A stretch of DNA of 36,127 bases from Chara braunii. Lineage: Eukaryota; Streptophyta; Charophyceae; Charales; Characeae. The position numbers and the translations under genes were made by a program. This document shows positions 31,544 to 36,127 of this stretch, one piece after another (within the stretch, counting starts at the first letter, position 1; every line of letters starts with the position of its first letter). Location of the stretch: the NCBI GenBank assembly GCA_003427395.1, contig BFEA01000279.1:1775927-1812053 (forward strand). Reading direction: 5' to 3'. The notes beneath the pieces were generated by a model. That model saw only the letters and a program-made list of their open reading frames with translations. It was not told the DNA's origin and searched no databases.

Positions 31544-34500
31544 GGAGTTCGCCGGGGGAGCCTATTCGTCTCACACCGCAGCCCGAACGTCTTCGACCCG
31601 GCCATCCAGTTCCTCCGGACCATCCGCATCTCACGGCTCATTCGACTCCCTTCCACATGGGCGACAAACACACCTTCTCCACAGCCGAAGATTGGGGCCA
31701 TGATATCGTGTGGCACCCAGACCATTTCCAGCCAGTCCTTCTCGACGGCGACTGGGCAGTGGCTGTGAGGGACGTAAGTGGAGGGTGGATATATGACGAT
31801 CGTTGGGACCTCGATACATTCAAATCTCGCGCCTACGATGCTGTATTGGAGAGATTAAGTAAGGTCAATCGACGAAGTAAGGACGACCCTGCTCTGCGCG
31901 CATACGGGGAAACGTTGTTCGATTTATTGCAGTCAAATAATTGGCTGGAAGTATCCTCCGCGTTCTACGCCCTTGCGTCAAGCCCGTCAAATAACCAAGT
32001 GAGTTGGGAGTTGCCTGCGGTCACCCCGCCGGCAGGAGTTGTGAAGCGCAAGTCTCGCGGAAAGGACGACGAAGGGGATGGTGAAGGCGGCTGGCAACGA
32101 GGTACCGGAGGTGGAAGTGAACAGCATTCAACGAAACAGCGGTCTCTGGGGCACGCAGGCGGCGGAGAGGGGAAAAAGGGCAGCCGGGAGAAGAAAAAGC
32201 CTCGTAGCGGAGAGAAGACAAAGCATCACACAGGAGACGGGCAGGGGTCCGATGTCGACCGCGACGAGGACGGTGGGGTTCTGGCGGTGACAGGCAGCAC
32301 CTCAATGCAGACGGGGAACGATTTCAGGCCTGGGTGGATTACGCGGCCTGGTGAGCAGGACCCTGTGATTAGCTCCACCAGCGCAACACAGTATACCGAT
32401 GCTGTTGGCAGGGCAGTTGTAGCAAAGAATGGAACTTGCTTCGCTCAGCTCCAAAAACGGTTGGCGGATTATTTCGGATCTATCCGAACCTCGGAGACGA
32501 CATTGTCGTTTGGAACTCAGTGCCTTCCGGGAAGCGAGACGACAACATACCAGGGATCCGGCAGCGACAAGTTCCAACCATGTTCGGTTTCGCCTCAAAA
32601 GGAAGTTCGGATTCATCCGAACCGGGAAGCCAGTACCGTTGAGAGAGCACAGCGGTCTGCAGAACTCGAACGGGTGGTCCGGGTCTCCGAAAACCCTGGC
32701 GGCGAAATTCGGATTCATCCGAACCAGGAGGACGTGTCCGCCATGACAGACGACCGATGTCAGGACGCCGTAATGATGTGCACGGAAGTCCACAAGGAGC
32801 TGCAGGCAGACTGTCCAACTGAGGGTGAGTTATCGACCAGTTTCAATGTCGAGCCCCACACACTCGGAGCCGAATGCCTAGTGACAGTACGCGCTGAGTT
32901 AGCAGTCTTAAGCGACTCTCCGATGAAAGCGGACACGTCGTCGTCATTGGAAACTGCGGGGGCTCGGATGAATCCGAACCAGGGCCCTGTGAGCATGTCC
33001 CTCCCTGATGCAGGTTTGCAGACGACCGTAATTCGGATTCATCTGAGACATACAGACGAAGGACTTGACGGTTGTCGACTTCTGACAACTTTGGACAAGG
33101 ACAATTCCGCCGACGACCGGATTGATCCGACACTCGGCGACGTGGGGATGGAGCAACCAATTCAGCCGGCATACGACGACCTCTTGTACTCCGGCCTTCA
33201 CGACGAGGCGATAGGAGAGGACGTTCTGAAGAAGTCCTCTGACGCTGTTGGAGATAGATTTCTCTATTTGAGTGACGACGATAAAGACACAGCGTACGAG
33301 GACAAGAAGTTAAGGGGGGGAGAGGTGTTGTTGGACATCCATGGGACCTTGAGGACAACACAATACGACACAGTGGCGATGGAGGAAACCCAACCTGTCA
33401 ATGTTGTGGACGTCGACGCTCTTTGTCCGGAGACGGACAGACTAAAATTGCGCGTCGCTGACGTGGAGGATTTTCGCCATCGGGATGGGGATGAATTCAT
33501 GCCGTCTCCGGTCATCGACGCCGACATCTCGAACCTGTCAAGTTTCCCTGTGAGTTTGGAGCACGTCGTCGCCGCGTCGACGCGCACGGGGGCGCCAATC
33601 GTGCTGGGACTGCCATCGGTGGGCTCTGGTGACGTGGAAGCTAAGCCTGGTAAGCACTGTCTTCCTCTGCTTGCTTCCCGCTCGTCAGCCCGTTCGTGAC
33701 GTGTTGTTTGCTTCGTCGATTTCAGGGAGGTGTGTAGGCGGCCGCCAACTGGATTGTGACAATGTGCTTCGTGAGGTGCTGTTTGTTTGGTTGCTCTTGC
33801 GCAGTTGTGTTGTTGATCTCCTACTGAACTGTCTGGGTGGCTATTTCTTGTACAGGTCGACAAGCTCGTGGACAAACACACGTGTTGCAGAAGCCGCCTG
33901 CCCTCGCAAGGTTGTCAGTCCTGGTTGCGGGAGGCACTGGTCGTCGCAATGTCACTGATTCGTTTCCTGGGGACACTAAACCTCGGGGCCCTCCCAAAAG
34001 GGTTGTCGTGCCCGTATTGGGCCCTCGCGCTAGACTCGTTGCCGAGGCAGCGGGTGTTGCCAAAAAAGACTGCAAGGAATTCCTTCTCGAGGCTTGCAGG
34101 GATACAAAGAAGGACAGTGCTAGTTTAGAATCAATAGTGTGTGGAAGGTCCAGAAGTAGGGGTGACGTTATGCGTGAACTTTTCGGGCCACAGAGTAGCG
34201 GTTCGTCGGACCATGGCCGCTAGGACGACATTTTCTCATAATGCCCCATCCTTTGTGCTTGCTGTATGCTGCGGGTGTTTGTTGAACAGGGTTTTCCTCG
34301 AGATGGAAGAGCAATCCTTGAAGACGTTATCTGCTCCCGGTTGCCGCTCACTATCATCGTCGAGCGTTTGCCGTCGTACAATTTACAGGTATCCATCAAG
34401 GACATCGTCGCACTTGTGGATGGATCCGGGGAGCTCAACGATGAGGTCGTCAATTTCTACATGGCGATGCTACTGGACGACTGCGGTCGGACTGCTGCTA

Positions 34501-34994
34501 CCAAGAAGACGTACACCTTTAACTCTTTCTTCGCCTCTACACTGCTTCTGCGAGGTTCGGCAGCTGTTAGCAGATGGGCTAAAGATGTGGACCTCCTGTC
34601 TCATGACCTCGTCTTGGCACCAGTGCACAAGGACAACGAACATTGGAGCCTTTTGGCCATTGACTTCTCTAGACGTGTTTTGGAAATCTATGATTCTTTC
34701 TCGTGTTCGTCATCCAAAGATAACTTCTACTCTGCACTTTTAGATAGATCTGTTAAATTTTTGAACACGGTGGCAGGTGCCGCCGGTGATAGTCGCACTT
34801 TCGACCACTTCGCTCGCGAGGTCAGCGTGAAAGGTGTCCCTCGGCAGCACGACGGGGCTAGTTGTGGGGTGTTCATGTTGATGTTCGCTTCCTGTTTGGC
34901 GAGAGGTTTACGTCCACCTTTTGGTTTCTCCCATAGACACATCTCCTCTATCAGAGCTAGACTAGCTTTGGCGATTTGCGATGTTGGTAGGTAA
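31441..34994 (+). CDS. Linker region plus C-terminal Ulp1-type cysteine protease, spliced
   Basis: Likely exons are about 31441-33649, 33726-33770, 33856-about 34165/34200 and about 34290-34994. Introns 33650-33725 (GTAAGC...TTTCAG) and 33771-33855 (GTGAGG...GTACAG) keep phase exactly; the third intron's donor is unresolved. The first exon is Pro/Ser-rich, then has FHMGDKHTFSTAEDW, then a short folded-looking part (WIYDDRWDLDTFKSRAYDAV, 31780-31990), then a Lys-rich and acidic low-complexity linker with RIHPN-type repeats from palindromes. The last exon is a C48/Ulp1 protease. Counted from 34266: GELNDEVVNFYMAMLL (55-70), HWSLLAIDF (H126), EIYDSF (D143) and RQHDGASCGVF (Q194, C200), all catalytic residues present. 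Known role of the family: cleavage of SUMO-like conjugates or polyproteins. In plants such proteases are often carried by mobile elements. Catalytic integrity is seen; the role in this element is inferred. Confidence 0.65.
32474..33130. repeat. Palindrome cluster E inside the linker coding region
   Basis: Perfect cores at 32474 (CT), 32607 (TC), 32709 (TC) and 32964 (GA), with one-base variants at 33033 (TCGGATTCATCTGA) and 33117 (CCGGATTGATCCGA). The last five share one codon phase and encode R(I/M)(H/N/D)(P/L)-type peptides (VRIHPN, IRIHPN, ARMNPN, IRIHLR, DRIDPT). The first is in another phase (FGSIRT). The frame stays open through all six. Confidence 0.95.
33650..33725 (+). other. Predicted 76-nt GT-AG intron
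   Basis: GCCTG/GTAAGCACTG at the donor and GATTTCAG/GGAGG at the acceptor, with a pyrimidine-rich interior. Removing it joins two open frames in phase (codon split after its first base). The unspliced frame ends at TGA 33697-33699. Confidence 0.75.
33771..33855 (+). other. Predicted 85-nt GT-AG intron
   Basis: GCTTC/GTGAGGTG at the donor and TTCTTGTACAG/GTCGAC at the acceptor. Removal keeps phase with the next open frame (RQARGQTHVLQKPPALARL). The interior is rich in T. Confidence 0.65.
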
Positions 34995-35445
34995 GCGTCT
35001 ATCTTTTTGCTGATCATGTAGTGTAGAAGGGTTGACTTAGAAGAAAATTTCGTTCTTCTCCGGACGAAATTTGTTCCATTTCATTTTTTTCCGTGAGAGA
35101 TTAGTGGGTGTTCTCGGTTTGGTTCAGAGCAGAACTGGCTGTCACTGCCAGGATATCTCCGGGTGAAATTGTCATGTCCCCGGCGTGTTTGTCGTCGACA
35201 ATATTGTTCTTTCTCATTGGCTTTCGATTCTCACAAACGTCCCCGTTGTTGGGGCGCCTGTTTCGTGATTGACTTTCTCACTTTCATCATTTTGTGTCTT
35301 GTGTGGTGTGATGTTCTGCCCGCATACTTGGATGCATCCGAGCTCCAACTATCTCTATGTTTTTTTGCCTCTCTCTCGAACCTTCCCCGTCGTCTACACT
35401 CATCTATGCATTTTCACTTTGAATGTCGTGAGGCATCACAGAGAA
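34995..35445. other. 3' flank of the protease gene
   Basis: No supported gene. A degenerate palindrome (TTGGATGCATCCGA) lies at 35328-35341. No clear terminal inverted repeat marking the element's end was found. Confidence 0.4.
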
Positions 35446-35658
35446 GAAAATACAACAAAAGGGCCTCTTTATACATTAAATGGTCCGTCTGGCCGTCCTC
35501 GCTGGGGGCTTTTTGATGGCCCGAAAATACAACACAAGGGCCTCTTTATACATTTGATGGTCCGTCTGACCCTCCGCGCTGGGTGCTTTTTGATGGCCCG
35601 AAAATACAACACAAGGGCCTCTTTATACATTTGATGGTCCGTCTGGCCCTCCTCACCG
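35446..35658. repeat. 77-bp tandem repeat, about 2.8 copies
   Basis: Copies start at 35446, 35523 and 35600 with GAAAATACAACA(A/C)AAGGGCC and are nearly identical (CTTTTTGATGGCCC before each new copy). Open frames over it simply repeat the unit. Confidence 0.95.
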
Positions 35659-35764
35659 ATTGGTGCTACAAAGTGACACAAACAGAATTGAGCTGGCACT
35701 CAAAAAGAAATGAATATTGTATGATTGGTCCTCAATTTCCGAAAAAGGACTTCAAAATTCAACT

Positions 35765-35767
35765 TCG

Positions 35768-35825
<58 letters not shown>

Positions 35826-35839
35826 ACACACACACAGTT
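35765..35839. repeat. Compound (CT)n(CA)n microsatellite
   Basis: A (CT) run of about 30 bases is followed by (CA)n to about 35836. Simple sequence. Confidence 0.97.
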
Positions 35840-35891
35840 GTGTCTACTGCGCTCATTTGCTGTTTGCTTCCGACTCCCTCTCCCTGTCATC

Positions 35892-35905
35892 TCGGATGCA
35901 TCCGA
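35892..35905. repeat. Dispersed palindrome, last perfect copy
   Basis: TCGGATGCATCCGA, with GC centre, in non-coding DNA between microsatellites and about 0.9 kb past the protease gene. Confidence 0.95.
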
Positions 35906-36039
35906 ACTTGGCTTACTCTCGCCGAACGAAAACCTTGCAGCTCTTGCACAACTACACTTGTGGTTTTCGCGTGTTCCTCGAACATGCGTCTCCTGTACGA
36001 CATGTCGTCATATAAAGAAAATTCAGTTCGATTATCCAC

Positions 36040-36078
36040 ACTCTCTCCGTCTGTCTCTGTCTCTGTCCTTGTCTCTGT

Positions 36079-36127
<49 letters not shown>
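36040..36127. repeat. (CT)n-rich tract at the window end
   Basis: TCTGTCTC-type repeats pass into pure (CT)n from about 36085 and run off the window. Confidence 0.97.

Noticed and set aside
35469-35699. Repetitive open frames near 35.5 kb
   Set aside because: They repeat because the 77-bp tandem unit repeats; no independent coding evidence.

Overview
The window looks like nuclear DNA from a eukaryote. There are no operons or ribosome-binding sites. It has GT-AG introns, one with a TACTAAC branch point, plus (CT)n, (CA)n and (AT)n microsatellites, foldback elements and several decayed transposon-like genes. The mix of a DUF7869-type protein, a Ulp1 (C48) protease carried by a mobile-element-like gene, and point stops that fit C-to-T decay in CG, CHG and CHH contexts suggests a plant-lineage genome, possibly a streptophyte alga such as a charophyte. 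That placement is inference. No rRNA, CRISPR array or intact tRNA gene was found.

Layout. 0-5 kb: a 107-bp tandem duplication; an open minus-strand transposase-like gene (1158-2812); and a decayed minus-strand gene (about 3142-4955) split by a 526-bp inverted-repeat element. 5-9.5 kb: mostly AT/GT-rich or unrecognised DNA with a SINE-like tRNA-derived head near 9.1 kb. 9.5-14 kb: a duplicated coding block and a DUF7869-type pseudogene, both on the minus strand. 14.2-16.2 kb: nested segmental duplications that keep a repeated minus-strand reading frame open. 16.2-20 kb: short tandem repeats and a dense cluster of a short palindrome. 20.3-25.1 kb: hairpins, direct repeats, a (CT)n tract with a 392-base gap, and an array of four foldback hairpins about 300 bp apart. 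25.3-27.3 kb: duplicated, palindrome-rich DNA containing a 259-bp inverted repeat. 27.3-35 kb: a large plus-strand mobile-element-like gene that appears to join a ParB-like domain, a degenerate permuted methyltransferase-like domain, a low-complexity linker and a Ulp1-type cysteine protease. 35-36.1 kb: a 77-bp tandem repeat and microsatellites.

The most striking signal is a dispersed palindrome, TCGGAT-NN-ATCCGA. Its arms are fixed, its central dinucleotide varies, and its flanks often extend the symmetry to 20-24 bp. I count 28 perfect copies in 36 kb, where far less than one is expected by chance, plus at least 12 one- to three-mismatch copies. They lie in non-coding DNA and inside reading frames, where they encode recurring peptides such as RIHPN or SDASE. 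They are absent from the first 10 kb (only relics) and from the ParB/methyltransferase-like coding block. A link between this palindrome and the DNA-binding-like protein encoded nearby is a testable hypothesis, not something the sequence proves.
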